Origin: Ruminiclostridium sp.
GTDB lineage: Bacteria > Bacillota > Clostridia > Oscillospirales > Ruminococcaceae
DNA: 45,421 nucleotides
Reading direction: 5' to 3'
Assembly: GCA_017465545.1 (NCBI GenBank)
Contig: JAFTVY010000073.1
Span: forward strand, 1-45,421
The notes beneath the pieces are model-generated. The model made no database searches, was not told the origin of the DNA, and worked only from the letters and a program-made list of their open reading frames with translations. Positions 8,544 through 17,703 of this stretch are shown here, piece by piece. Position 1 is the first letter of the stretch, and each line of letters opens with the position of its first letter. Made by a program: the position numbers and the translations under genes.

Positions 8544-8566
8544 ATAATGTCCCGTGCAAAAAAACA

Positions 8567-8595
8567 TTGACAAAGAAAGGGATAAGATATATAAT
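8567..8595 (+). promoter_or_regulatory. Consensus sigma-A promoter of galE
   Basis: TTGACA (8567-8572), a 17-bp spacer and TATAAT (8590-8595) match the consensus exactly. The -35 boxes of this promoter and the divergent one are only 23 bp apart. Confidence 0.85.
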
Positions 8596-8642
8596 ATTAT
8601 AGTAAAACAAAACAAACCACGAAAAGAAAGGAAACAAAAAAT

Positions 8643-9641
8643 ATGGCAGTACTTGTTACAGGCGGCGCAGGATATATCGGCTCACATACCTGTATAGAGC
8701 TTTTAAATGCAGGTGAGGATATAGTTGTAATAGATAATTTCTATAATTCAAAGCCCAGAGCTATCGAGCTTATAAAGGAGATCACAGGCAGAGACTTTGC
8801 TTTTTACGAAAACGACTGCTGTGACGAAGAGGCTCTTGACAGAATTTTTGCAGAGAACTTCATCACCGAGGTTATTCACTTTGCAGGCTACAAGGCAGTA
8901 GGCGAAAGCTGTTTAAAGCCCGTAATGTATTACGAAAACAACCTTCAGTCAACAATAGCACTTTTAAAGGTTATGCAGAAGTACGGCTGTAAAAAGCTTG
9001 TTTTCAGCTCCAGCGCAACAGTTTACGGAATTCCCGCAAAGGTTCCCGTAACCGAAAAAATGAAGCTGTCCGCTATCAATCCTTACGGCAGCACAAAGCT
9101 TATTATCGAAAATATGTGCAGAGAGCTTTATGCCTCCGATAATGAATGGAGTATTGCACTTTTAAGATACTTCAACCCCATCGGCGCTCACGAAAGCGGT
9201 AAGATAGGCGAGGATCCCAACGGCATCCCCAACAACCTCATGCCCCTTATTTTAAGAGCGGCATCAGGCAAGATGGCTACACTCAGCGTATTCGGTAACG
9301 ACTATCCCACTCCCGACGGTACCTGTGTACGTGACTATATCCACGTTGTGGACTTAGCTCTCGGACACGTAGCGGCAATCAAGTCCGTGAGACGTGAAAC
9401 AGGCTGTCCTGCATATAACCTCGGTACAGGCAAGGGTTATTCCGTGCTTGAGATAATCAACGCCTTTGAAAAGGTGAACGAGGTCAAGATTCCTTACGTT
9501 ATTGCGGCAAGACGCCCCGGTGATGCGGCAGAATGCTACTCAAATCCTGCCCTTGCAAAAAAGAAGCTGGGCTGGACTGCTGAAAGAGGCATCGAGCAGA
9601 TGTGCCGTGACAGCTGGAATTATATAAAGAATAATGCTTAA
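8643..9641 (+). CDS. galE: UDP-glucose 4-epimerase
   Basis: This 332-residue cytosolic short-chain dehydrogenase-type protein has the usual GalE length. The NAD-binding glycine motif GGAGYIG is at residues 7-13. The catalytic Ser (FSSSATVYG, S124) and the YxxxK pair (Y148, K152 in NPYGSTK) are present, as is the substrate-loop motif RYFNPIGAH. It interconverts UDP-glucose and UDP-galactose (Leloir pathway), also supplying UDP-galactose for surface polysaccharides. The ATG follows a GAAAGGAA ribosome binding site. The gene has its own consensus promoter and a terminator, so it is probably monocistronic. Confidence 0.95.
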   Translation: MAVLVTGGAGYIGSHTCIELLNAGEDIVVIDNFYNSKPRAIELIKEITGRDFAFYENDCCDEEALDRIFAENFITEVIHFAGYKAVGESCLKPVMYYENNLQSTIALLKVMQKYGCKKLVFSSSATVYGIPAKVPVTEKMKLSAINPYGSTKLIIENMCRELYASDNEWSIALLRYFNPIGAHESGKIGEDPNGIPNNLMPLILRAASGKMATLSVFGNDYPTPDGTCVRDYIHVVDLALGHVAAIKSVRRETGCPAYNLGTGKGYSVLEIINAFEKVNEVKIPYVIAARRPGDAAECYSNPALAKKKLGWTAERGIEQMCRDSWNYIKNNA

Positions 9642-9648
9642 AATCATT

Positions 9649-9678
9649 ACCCGAAAAAGAGCCTTCTCTTCTTCGGGT
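9649..9678 (+). terminator. Hairpin after galE
   Basis: A 13-bp stem with one mismatch (ACCCGAAAAAGAG with CTCTTCTTCGGGT, loop CCTT) starts 7 bases after the galE stop. The downstream tract (AGTATTATAT) is poor in T runs, so it may terminate only partly, allowing read-through to the Nudix gene. Confidence 0.65.
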
Positions 9679-9703
9679 AGTATTATATGAGAAAGGATAA
9701 ATA

Positions 9704-10219
9704 ATGAGGTTTACCTATTGTCCCGATTGCGGAAAGCTATTGTCCCACAGAGATTTAGGAGATGAAAAGAACGTCCCCTGGTGCGATGACTGTAACCGCC
9801 CTTTTTTCGATACCTTCTACACCTGCATAATTGCCATTGCAAGATGCGGTGATAAATACGCCCTCATCCGCCAGAAGAACGATGACAGCGAAACCAATAC
9901 GGAAAAATTCATCTGCGTATCAGGTTATATCGGCGTATGCGAAAGTGCCGAAGCCGCCGCCATCCGTGAAATCAAGGAGGAGCTTGGTATTGACGCTTGC
10001 AAGGTCACTATGATTTCTTCCTACGTTTACGAAAAGAAAAAGATGCTTATGATAGGCTTCTGTGCAGACGTACAGCAGACAGAATTCAATATATCGGGCG
10101 AGCTTATCGAGGCACATTGGTTTGATAAGGATACCGCTATAGAAAAGCTTAAAAATACGTCCATCGGAAAAGAGCTTTTGCTTGATATACTGAAAAGAGA
10201 GGAAAAGAAAAATGGCTGA
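9704..10219 (+). CDS. Nudix hydrolase with N-terminal zinc ribbon (NudC-like)
   Basis: The 171-residue protein starts with a zinc ribbon (C6, C9, C27, C30). A complete Nudix box follows at residues 74-96, with the GX5EX7REUXEEXGU pattern satisfied (G74, E80, R88-E89, E92-E93, G95). The zinc ribbon plus Nudix order is that of NAD(+) diphosphatases/NudC, but the typical SQPWPFPxS motif after the box is not seen, so the substrate is left open among nucleoside diphosphate derivatives. The gene overlaps the thioesterase gene by 8 bases, so the two are co-translated. Confidence 0.85.
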   Translation: MRFTYCPDCGKLLSHRDLGDEKNVPWCDDCNRPFFDTFYTCIIAIARCGDKYALIRQKNDDSETNTEKFICVSGYIGVCESAEAAAIREIKEELGIDACKVTMISSYVYEKKKMLMIGFCADVQQTEFNISGELIEAHWFDKDTAIEKLKNTSIGKELLLDILKREEKKNG

Positions 10220-10652
10220 AATAAAAAGCAAGATACCACCCTACGAGCGTACCGCCCATTATTATGAAACCGACAGAATGGGTATTATCCATCATTCAAA
10301 CTATATCAGATGGTTTGAAGAGGCAAGAATATATTTTCTTGAAAAGGCGGGCTACCCCTATGCCGAGATGGAAAACGACGGAGTTATGATTCCTGTTTTA
10401 TCCGCAGAATGCGAATATAAAAACGCTGTAAGATTTGACGAAACGGTGCTTATAAATCTTGATATTACCGAATTCAACGGCTTCAAGATGACTATAACCT
10501 ATACCGTAACCGGTAAAGAGGATGGTCAGCTGAAGGCGGTGGGCAGGACAAGGCATTTCTTTGTAACTCCCGACTTAAAGCCTATAAGAGTCAGCAAGAC
10601 TCATAAAAGAGTCTTTGACGTGTTCAACGATAACAGACTTATCAGCGAGTGA
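10212..10652 (+). CDS. Acyl-CoA thioesterase, 4HBT/YbgC-FadM hot-dog family
   Basis: The 146-residue protein has the typical size of a single hot-dog thioesterase. The signature YYETDRMGIIHHSNYIRWFE (residues 17-36) contains the catalytic Asp21 and the His pair of the 4-hydroxybenzoyl-CoA thioesterase family. It should hydrolyse acyl- or aryl-CoA thioesters in the cytosol; the exact substrate cannot be read from sequence. It overlaps the Nudix gene (ATG at 10212, Nudix stop at 10217-10219). Confidence 0.85.
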   Translation: MAEIKSKIPPYERTAHYYETDRMGIIHHSNYIRWFEEARIYFLEKAGYPYAEMENDGVMIPVLSAECEYKNAVRFDETVLINLDITEFNGFKMTITYTVTGKEDGQLKAVGRTRHFFVTPDLKPIRVSKTHKRVFDVFNDNRLISE

Positions 10653-10692
10653 AGGTAAGCCTGCCCTATTCCTCATATTTGCAATAATTCAC

Positions 10693-10721
10693 TTGACTTT
10701 TATGCTTTAAAATGGTAAAAT
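10693..10721 (+). promoter_or_regulatory. Sigma-A promoter of the yerC-rel operon
   Basis: TTGACT (10693-10698), a 17-bp spacer and TAAAAT (10716-10721) lie 56 bp before yerC. The six genes from 10778 to 17612 run head to tail with gaps of at most 37 bp, so this promoter probably serves all of them. Confidence 0.7.
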
Positions 10722-10777
10722 AATAATATCAGCGATAATCGTAATCATAAAACGTTTTTCACGAAAGGAAATACACT

Positions 10778-11071
10778 ATGAATATCAAGCTTATTTCAAA
10801 GGAAAAGGACGAGCTTTTCAAGGCTATTTTACAGCTTAAGACAGTAGAAGAATGCTATGACTTCTTCGAGGATTTATGCACCATAAGAGAGCTTGAATCC
10901 ATGGCACAGAGATTACACGTGGCAAAGCTTCTTACAGAAGGCAGAGTCTACAGCGATATTGTGGATATAACAGGCGCAAGCACAGCTACCATAAGCCGTG
11001 TAAACCGTTCACTTCAGGGCGGTAACGATGGTTATTCCGTTGTATTCAGCAGAATGAAGGACGAGGAATAA
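10778..11071 (+). CDS. yerC: TrpR-related DNA-binding protein YerC/YecD
   Basis: The 97-residue protein matches the short YerC/YecD family in length and in the helix-turn-helix motifs ELESMAQRLHVAKLL (about 38-52) and GASTATISRVNR (about 66-77). The fold resembles the Trp repressor; the ligand and regulon are not known with certainty in this group. It opens a stress/housekeeping operon, and its TAA overlaps the next ATG by one base (TAATG). Confidence 0.85.
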   Translation: MNIKLISKEKDELFKAILQLKTVEECYDFFEDLCTIRELESMAQRLHVAKLLTEGRVYSDIVDITGASTATISRVNRSLQGGNDGYSVVFSRMKDEE

Positions 11072-11817
11072 TGGCGGCATACGGACAGTTCGCCACAGTC
11101 TATGATTATCTTACGGAGAATATAGACTACAAAAAGCTTGCAGAATATTATGACAGAGTAAATATATCCCACGGCGGTAAGCGTGGGATATTACTTGATT
11201 TAGCCTGTGGTACGGGTAGTATAAGCCGACAGATGAAGAGACTGGGCTATGACGTTATCGGCGTGGATTTAAGCGTCGAAATGCTGTCACAGGCAAAGGA
11301 GCAGGACTGCGAGGGTATAGAGTATCTTTGTCAGGATATGTGCAGTCTTGATATGTATGGAACAATTGATACAACAATATGTGTGCTTGACAGTATAAAC
11401 CACCTTGACAGCAGGGAGGATATACTGGCATGCTTTAAATCCGTTTCGCTTTTCACAGATCCGGACGGTCTTTTTTTATTTGACGTGAATACCGTAAAAA
11501 AGCACCGTGAGATACTGGGCGACAACACCTTTGTCTATGATACCGACAAGGCGTACTGCGTATGGCAGAATTTCTACAGCTCACCTGAGGAGCAGGACAG
11601 AGTGGATATATGTCTTGATATTTTTGCCGAGCAGGAGGACGGAAGCTATATCCGTTTTTCCGAGGATTTTTCCGAGATAGCCCTGCCGGTTGAGGAAATT
11701 TCGGAGCTTCTTTCTGAAGCAGGCTTTGAGGTTATGGATATATACGATTATGAAACAGAGCTGAAGGGCGACGAAGACAGCGAAAAGGTGCTTTTCTGCT
11801 GCAGAAAGAAAAAGTAA
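11071..11817 (+). CDS. SAM-dependent methyltransferase, class I
   Basis: The 248-residue protein opens with YGQFATVYDYL, a start typical of small Clostridia methyltransferases next to yerC. The SAM-binding motif LLDLACGTGSIS is at about residues 41-52, followed by an acidic residue after the next strand (VIGVDLS). The substrate is not identifiable. It is translationally coupled to yerC and sits 14 bp before hslO. Confidence 0.85.
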   Translation: MAAYGQFATVYDYLTENIDYKKLAEYYDRVNISHGGKRGILLDLACGTGSISRQMKRLGYDVIGVDLSVEMLSQAKEQDCEGIEYLCQDMCSLDMYGTIDTTICVLDSINHLDSREDILACFKSVSLFTDPDGLFLFDVNTVKKHREILGDNTFVYDTDKAYCVWQNFYSSPEEQDRVDICLDIFAEQEDGSYIRFSEDFSEIALPVEEISELLSEAGFEVMDIYDYETELKGDEDSEKVLFCCRKKK

Positions 11818-11831
11818 AAGAGGATAACGAT

Positions 11832-12716
11832 ATGGGAAGAATAGTAAGAGCCTTATCCGATGACGGAAGTGCTTTATGCACGGCAATAGATACGACTGAT
11901 ATAGTAAACGAGCTACACAGAATACACGGTACTTCCGCAACCGCATCAGCGGCGGCAGGCAGACTTGCTACAGCGGCGTGTATGATGGGCGCACTTATGA
12001 AGAACGAGGGCGACAGACTGACACTCCGTATAAACGGCGGAGGCAGTATCGGTACTATCACTACCGTTTCCGATTGCTGGGGTAACGTAAAATGCTGTAT
12101 GGACAATCCTTTTGCAGACCTTCCGCTTAATGAAAAGAACGGCAAGCTGAACGTGGGCGGAATCGTCGGTACAGACGGTTATTTAGCAGTAATCAAGGAT
12201 TTAGGACTTAAAGAGCCTTATATGGGACAAATTCCAATAGTAAGCGGCGAAATTGCCCTTGACATAACCCAGTATTATGCAGTAAGCGAGCAGATACCTA
12301 CGGTATGCGCTCTTGGTGTACTTGTGGATACCGACCTTACCATAAAGAGAGCAGGCGGATATATAATCCAGCTTGTACCTCCCGTAAACGAAGCGGCAAT
12401 CGACTTTATCGAAGAAAATATCAAGGATATGCAGTCGGTGACAAATATGCTTGAAGCGGGTATGACTCCTGACGAAATAGCACTCAAGGGCCTTCACGGA
12501 CTCGGTGGTGAGATTCTCGACAGCTGGGACGCAGTCTACGGCTGTGACTGTTCAAGGGAAAGAACCGAAAAGGTGCTGATTGCCCTTGGCAAGAAGGAGC
12601 TTACAAGACTTGCTGACGAAGAGCCCGTGACAGAGGTATGCTGTCACTTCTGTGATAAGAAATACGAATTTACCAGCGAAGAGCTTAAAGAACTTATTAA
12701 TCAGATACAAAGCTGA
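11832..12716 (+). CDS. hslO: Redox-regulated chaperone Hsp33
   Basis: The 294-residue protein matches Hsp33 in length and architecture. The N-terminal domain carries GGGSIGTITTVSD. The C-terminal redox switch has CDC (C238, C240) and CHFC (C271, C274), the CxC plus CxxC zinc site that opens on oxidation. It holds unfolding proteins in the cytosol during oxidative and heat stress. An extra Cys at 270 stands next to the second pair. It is co-transcribed with recJ and rel. Confidence 0.95.
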   Translation: MGRIVRALSDDGSALCTAIDTTDIVNELHRIHGTSATASAAAGRLATAACMMGALMKNEGDRLTLRINGGGSIGTITTVSDCWGNVKCCMDNPFADLPLNEKNGKLNVGGIVGTDGYLAVIKDLGLKEPYMGQIPIVSGEIALDITQYYAVSEQIPTVCALGVLVDTDLTIKRAGGYIIQLVPPVNEAAIDFIEENIKDMQSVTNMLEAGMTPDEIALKGLHGLGGEILDSWDAVYGCDCSRERTEKVLIALGKKELTRLADEEPVTEVCCHFCDKKYEFTSEELKELINQIQS

Positions 12717-12734
12717 AGAAACGGATAACGCTAT

Positions 12735-14756
12735 ATGAAAAAATGGCTTGTAAAAAGCATAGACAAACAAATATCAGACCGCCTTATGCTGGAAACAAAG
12801 CTTCCTGCCGTTATCTGTGACCTGCTGGTTTCCCGTGGAATACAGACAGCAGAAAAGGCACAGGAATATTTTAACGGCGATACCCTTTCCGATCCTTTGC
12901 TTATAAAGGATATGGACAAGGCGGTAGCAACCATAGAAGAAGCAATTCAGAATGAAGAAAAGATAACAGTCTACGGTGACTACGACTGCGACGGCATAAC
13001 CGCAACGGTTATGCTTTATAGCTATCTTGACGCTCTCGGAGCGGAGGTAGACTGGTACATACCCACCCGTGACGAAGGCTACGGACTTAACGAGGACAGC
13101 ATAAGAAAGCTTTGCGATAACGGAACACAGCTTATTATCACGGTGGATAACGGTGTTTCGGCGGTGAAGGAAGCAGAGCTTATCTACGAGCTTCAGATGA
13201 GACTGGTGATTACAGACCACCATCAGCCGCCGGAAGAATTACCCAGAGCAGAGGCTGTAGTCGATCCCCACAGAAGAGACGATACCTCTCCCTATAAGTA
13301 TCTTGCCGGCTGTGCCGTAGCTCTCAAGCTTATTATGGCTATGGAGCAGGATATAGAAGGAATACTCGAGCAGTATGCGGATATAACCGCTATAGGTACC
13401 GTGGGCGACGTTGTACCGCTTACCGGCGAAAACAGAATAATTGTCCGCCGGGGCTTATCCGAAATGCAGTACAGCGAAAACGAAGGACTTTTGTCCCTTG
13501 TTTCAGCGGCAGGACTCGATATAGAAAATATGACCTCATCAGGCATAGCCTTCGGACTTTGCCCCAGAATAAATGCGGCGGGCAGATACGGAAGCCCCGA
13601 CGTTGCGACAAAGCTTCTTTTAGCTCAGAACAGAAAAACTGCCGATCTGCTGGCAAATCAGCTGTGCGAGCTTAATACAAAAAGAAAAGAAACCGAAAAC
13701 AGCATACTCGAAAAGACTATAGCAAGCCTTAAGGAAAATCCGAGGATATTCGATCAGAGAATACTTATCGTAAGCGGCGAGGGTTGGAATCACGGCATTA
13801 TCGGTATCGTCAGTGCAAGACTCCTTGAGCTTTACGAAAAACCCTGCATAGTCATCGGTATTGAAGGAAACGAGGCAAGAGGCTCCGCAAGAAGTATAGA
13901 AGGCTTTTCGATATATTCAGCTCTTGAAAGCTGCAGCGACCTGCTTACAAAATTCGGCGGCCATGTAAAGGCGGCAGGCTTTTCATTGCCGGTGGAATTC
14001 ATCGAGGAATTCAGACAGAGAATGTATACCTATGCGGCAGAAAAATTCCCAACTATGCCCGCTATGACTATCGAAGCGGATATAGAGCCTGACGTAAGTC
14101 AGTTAAGCATTACCGAGGTTGAAAATCTTAAATATATGCAGCCCTTCGGAGAGCAGAATACAGCACCGCTGTTTTTAATGAAGAATTGCGAAATCACCTC
14201 TTCAAGACCGCTGAAGGACGGAAAATACACCTCCTTCACAGCAACGTATAAGGGCGTTCAGTTTAAGCTTCTGTGCTTTGGCATTCCTTACGAAAAGTTC
14301 TTCTATCATATAGGAGACAGAGTAGACGTGCTTGCAAATGCAGAGGTAAACGAATATAATGATACAAAGAGCATCAGTCTCAGGGTAAAGGATATCAGAT
14401 TATCAGACTTTACTCAGGACAAATATTTTGCCGCAAAGAATTTCTATGAAAAGATATTAAGAGGGGAAAAGGTGGACAAAAGGCTTTACGACCGCATTGT
14501 ACCCACTCCGCAGAGTATGAGGATACCCTTTGATATCATAAAGGCCGTGACAGACCTTGACACAGCGGTACAGCTTGCTATATCAAAGGGAGTCAACTAC
14601 TGCCGGTTTATGATGTGCCTGCACGTTTTTGCAGAATTCGGCTATCTTGAGCTGGACAGAGTAAACGGAAAACTGAAATTCATAAAGGGAGACAAAAAGA
14701 TAGATCCCGAACAGAGCGCAGTTGTAAAAAGAATAAAAAAATCCTGTCAGGATTAG
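12735..14756 (+). CDS. recJ: Single-stranded-DNA-specific 5'-3' exonuclease RecJ
   Basis: The 673-residue protein carries the DHH phosphoesterase motifs: GDYDCDG at about 81-87 and TDHH at about 160-163. The DHHA1 region around FGGHVKAAGFSL (about 412) follows, then an OB-like domain and a C-terminal extension of about 110 residues typical of Firmicutes RecJ. It degrades single-stranded DNA in recombination and mismatch repair. It lies 18 bp after hslO and 37 bp before rel, in the common Firmicutes recJ-rel neighbourhood. Confidence 0.95.
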   Translation: MKKWLVKSIDKQISDRLMLETKLPAVICDLLVSRGIQTAEKAQEYFNGDTLSDPLLIKDMDKAVATIEEAIQNEEKITVYGDYDCDGITATVMLYSYLDALGAEVDWYIPTRDEGYGLNEDSIRKLCDNGTQLIITVDNGVSAVKEAELIYELQMRLVITDHHQPPEELPRAEAVVDPHRRDDTSPYKYLAGCAVALKLIMAMEQDIEGILEQYADITAIGTVGDVVPLTGENRIIVRRGLSEMQYSENEGLLSLVSAAGLDIENMTSSGIAFGLCPRINAAGRYGSPDVATKLLLAQNRKTADLLANQLCELNTKRKETENSILEKTIASLKENPRIFDQRILIVSGEGWNHGIIGIVSARLLELYEKPCIVIGIEGNEARGSARSIEGFSIYSALESCSDLLTKFGGHVKAAGFSLPVEFIEEFRQRMYTYAAEKFPTMPAMTIEADIEPDVSQLSITEVENLKYMQPFGEQNTAPLFLMKNCEITSSRPLKDGKYTSFTATYKGVQFKLLCFGIPYEKFFYHIGDRVDVLANAEVNEYNDTKSISLRVKDIRLSDFTQDKYFAAKNFYEKILRGEKVDKRLYDRIVPTPQSMRIPFDIIKAVTDLDTAVQLAISKGVNYCRFMMCLHVFAEFGYLELDRVNGKLKFIKGDKKIDPEQSAVVKRIKKSCQD

Positions 14757-14793
14757 AACAAAAGAAAATAAAGACAGAGAAAAGGAGGCAGTT

Positions 14794-16968
14794 ATGATTT
14801 ACACTATTGAAATGCTTATCGAAAAGATAAAAAGTCTTGATAAAAGCTACGATATAGAAAAGATAAAGGCGGCATACGAGCTTGCTGACAAGGCTCATGA
14901 GGGCGTTGTCAGAACCTCAGGCGATCCCTATATCTCACACCCTGTAGCAGTAGCCTATATCCTTGTAGAAAAATTCAGCATGGATACCGATACTATCTGT
15001 GCGGCACTTCTGCATGACGTGGTAGAAGATACCGATATAGGTCTTGACGTACTGCAGAAGAAATTCGGTGAGGACGTGGCACGTCTTGTAGATGGCGTTA
15101 CAAAGATAAGCAGAGTGCCTCTTAATACAAGAGAGGAACAGCAGGCGGAGAATATCAGAAAGATTCTTATTGCTATGTCCAAGGACCTGCGAGTAATTAT
15201 CATAAAGCTTGCCGACAGACTCCACAATATGCGCACCCTTGACTGCAGACCTCCCGAAAAGCAGTGCAAGACCTCTCTTGAAACAATGAATTTCTATGCT
15301 CCCATAGCTCACAGACTCGGTATCAGCGACGTCAAGGAGGAGATGGAGGACTTATCCCTGCGATACCTCGATCCCTTCGGCTTCAAGGATATCGAACAAC
15401 AGCTTGAGCTTCACAAGGATGAGCGTGACGCTTTCATAGAAAAAATAAAGAGTATGATAACAGACCGTATATCCGATATACAGCCCCCACCCATCATCGA
15501 GGGCAGAGTAAAGAGTATATACAGTATCTATAAGAAGGTTTACGTAAAGGGCAAGAATTTCTCGGAGATTTACGATATATATGCAGTAAGAGTAATTCTT
15601 CAGTCGGTTATCGAATGCTATAACGTGCTTGGTATCATCCACGATATTTTCAGACCTATGCCTTACCGCTTCAAGGACTATATCGCAATGCCCAAGCCCA
15701 ACCGTTACCAGTCGCTTCATACTACCGTTATCGGCAGAGAGGGCATCCCCTTTGAGGTACAGATAAGAACGGTAGAAATGCACAATACCGCCCAGTACGG
15801 TATCGCCGCACACTGGAAGTACAAGGCAGGCGTTCAGGGTAACGTAGCAGGTGAAAAGCGTTTCGACTGGATAAGACAGCTTCTTGAACAACAGCAGGAG
15901 GCAGACGACGTAGAACAGCTTTCAGAGGCTATCAAGATTGACCTTGCTCCTGATGACGTATACGTGTTCACTCCTAAGGGAGACGTAATCACTCTCCCCG
16001 TAGGCGCAAATATAATCGACTTTGCCTATGCTATCCATACTCAGGTCGGCAACCATATGACGGGCGCAAAGGTGGGTGGCAGAATGGTACCCCTTGACCA
16101 TAAGCTTGTCACGGGCGAGATTGTAGAAATACTTACCACTAACAGCGAGAATTACGGTCCCAACAGAAACTGGGGAGATATCGCACGTACAAACGAAGCC
16201 AAGGCGAAGATAAGAGCCTGGTTCAAGCGTGAAAGACGAGAAGAAAACGTCGAATGCGGTATGCTCCTTCTTGAAAAGGAAATACGCCGTAACGGACTTA
16301 CTCACGACGATGAGCTTCTTCTCCAGATTGCGCACCGCCAGCGCCTGAATACCGTAGAGGATTTATATGCCGCAATCGGTTACGGTGGCGTTCAGCTGTC
16401 CAAGATTGTAACACGTCTCAAAGAAGAGCATATAAAACAGCAGAAGCTGATGCAGGCAAATCAGCCCGTGGACGTGGAGGAGACTATCTCCCGCTTCAGC
16501 AAAAAGGCTCAGGGCAGCGGCGTTATTCTTGACGGCATAGATGACTGCGTTGTTAATTTTGCCCAGTGCTGTACTCCGCTTCCCGGTGATGAAATTATCG
16601 GCTTTATTACAAGAGGCTACGGAGTAAAGATACACAAGTGCGACTGCAGAAACGTAGCTATCGGTCTTGAAAGCGAGAACAAGGACAGATGGATAAAAGC
16701 CCAGTGGGCAGGCAGTATGAGTAGCTTCTTCAGAGCGACTATAGATATAATCGCCGAGGACAGAACGGCACTTATTGCCGACGTTACAACCCTTATTTCC
16801 GCAAACAGACTCCCCATCTATGAGATTAACGCCCACAAGCTGAAAAACGGCAACGCCAATATCACAGTCACCGTTGAAGTCAGCGGTGTTGAACAGCTTA
16901 AAAACATAATAGCCCGTCTGCAGAAGGTGGCAGGCGTAATCAGTGCAGAAAGAACAGGTAAATTTTAA
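14794..16968 (+). CDS. rel: Bifunctional (p)ppGpp synthetase/hydrolase Rel
   Basis: The 724-residue protein has all domains of a long RelA/SpoT homologue. The HD hydrolase keeps its metal ligands (H49 in YISHP, H74-D75 in LLHDVVEDT). The synthetase region is at about 230-360 (KDYIAMPKPNRYQSLHTT, EVQIRT). A TGS domain lies at about 390-450 (VYVFTPKGDVITLP), then a zinc-finger-like Cys stretch (FAQCCTPLPGDEIIG) and an ACT domain at about 650-724. Both active sites look intact, so it should make and degrade the stringent-response alarmone. An AAAGGAGG ribosome binding site is present. Its TAA overlaps the next ATG. Confidence 0.95.
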   Translation: MIYTIEMLIEKIKSLDKSYDIEKIKAAYELADKAHEGVVRTSGDPYISHPVAVAYILVEKFSMDTDTICAALLHDVVEDTDIGLDVLQKKFGEDVARLVDGVTKISRVPLNTREEQQAENIRKILIAMSKDLRVIIIKLADRLHNMRTLDCRPPEKQCKTSLETMNFYAPIAHRLGISDVKEEMEDLSLRYLDPFGFKDIEQQLELHKDERDAFIEKIKSMITDRISDIQPPPIIEGRVKSIYSIYKKVYVKGKNFSEIYDIYAVRVILQSVIECYNVLGIIHDIFRPMPYRFKDYIAMPKPNRYQSLHTTVIGREGIPFEVQIRTVEMHNTAQYGIAAHWKYKAGVQGNVAGEKRFDWIRQLLEQQQEADDVEQLSEAIKIDLAPDDVYVFTPKGDVITLPVGANIIDFAYAIHTQVGNHMTGAKVGGRMVPLDHKLVTGEIVEILTTNSENYGPNRNWGDIARTNEAKAKIRAWFKRERREENVECGMLLLEKEIRRNGLTHDDELLLQIAHRQRLNTVEDLYAAIGYGGVQLSKIVTRLKEEHIKQQKLMQANQPVDVEETISRFSKKAQGSGVILDGIDDCVVNFAQCCTPLPGDEIIGFITRGYGVKIHKCDCRNVAIGLESENKDRWIKAQWAGSMSSFFRATIDIIAEDRTALIADVTTLISANRLPIYEINAHKLKNGNANITVTVEVSGVEQLKNIIARLQKVAGVISAERTGKF

Positions 16969-17612
16969 TGCATATAATTACAATGAACTTAGGCGAGCTT
17001 GATACCTCCTGCTATCTTCTCATATCAGAAGAGGGAAATGCGGCTATGATAGATCCGGCAGGAGAATGCGATAAGATAATCGATATACTTTCAAAGAATT
17101 CCCTTACTCTTACAAAGATTCTTCTGACGCACGGTCATTTCGACCATACCGGAGCAGTTGCCGAGCTGAAGGAGATTACCGGCGCAAAGGTGTATATCCA
17201 CGCCGATGACGAATGTATGCTTAACGATACCATAAAGAACGTGGCGTATCTTGTTCCGGGTTACGAATATAAACCCTTTGAGGCTGACGTCCTGCTGACG
17301 GGCGGGGATATGATTTTCCTTGACGAGCTGGATATATCGGTAATGCATACGCCCGGACATACGAAGGGTAGCGTTATGTACTTTGTAAACGACTGCATAT
17401 TCACCGGTGATACCATTTTTGAAGGCTCTGTGGGTAGAACTGATTTCTATTCAGGTGATATATCCGCCCAGAGAGAAACCCTTAAAAGAATATCAGCGCT
17501 CCGCACAAACTACACTCTTTACCCCGGTCACGGCGAGGCTACAACTCTTGACAATGAAAAAAAGTTCAATATGTATCTTAATAATAGCGGAATGGGAATT
17601 AATTTTGTGTGA
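16968..17612 (+). CDS. Metallo-beta-lactamase-fold hydrolase (glyoxalase II-like, YqgX type)
   Basis: The 214-residue protein carries the zinc-binding motif THGHFDHTG, a second His in HTPGHTKGS, the metal-bridging Asp in FTGDTIF and a final His in YPGHGE, the hydroxyacylglutathione hydrolase-like pattern. Family members hydrolyse thioesters or related bonds; the substrate is not known. It is translationally coupled to rel (TAATG), as is common in clostridia, and ends the operon. No clear terminator follows. Confidence 0.85.
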   Translation: MHIITMNLGELDTSCYLLISEEGNAAMIDPAGECDKIIDILSKNSLTLTKILLTHGHFDHTGAVAELKEITGAKVYIHADDECMLNDTIKNVAYLVPGYEYKPFEADVLLTGGDMIFLDELDISVMHTPGHTKGSVMYFVNDCIFTGDTIFEGSVGRTDFYSGDISAQRETLKRISALRTNYTLYPGHGEATTLDNEKKFNMYLNNSGMGINFV

Positions 17613-17639
17613 TATTTCCCGAAAAATACCATATCATAC

Positions 17640-17668
17640 TTGAAAAATAAGCAGGATTATGATACAAT
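17640..17668 (+). promoter_or_regulatory. Sigma-A promoter of the coiled-coil zinc-ribbon gene
   Basis: TTGAAA (17640-17645), 17 bp, TACAAT (17663-17668) lies 35 bp before the start codon at 17704. Confidence 0.7.
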
Positions 17669-17703
17669 TGTACTATAAATAAAACTGAAAGGAATTACCG
17701 TAA

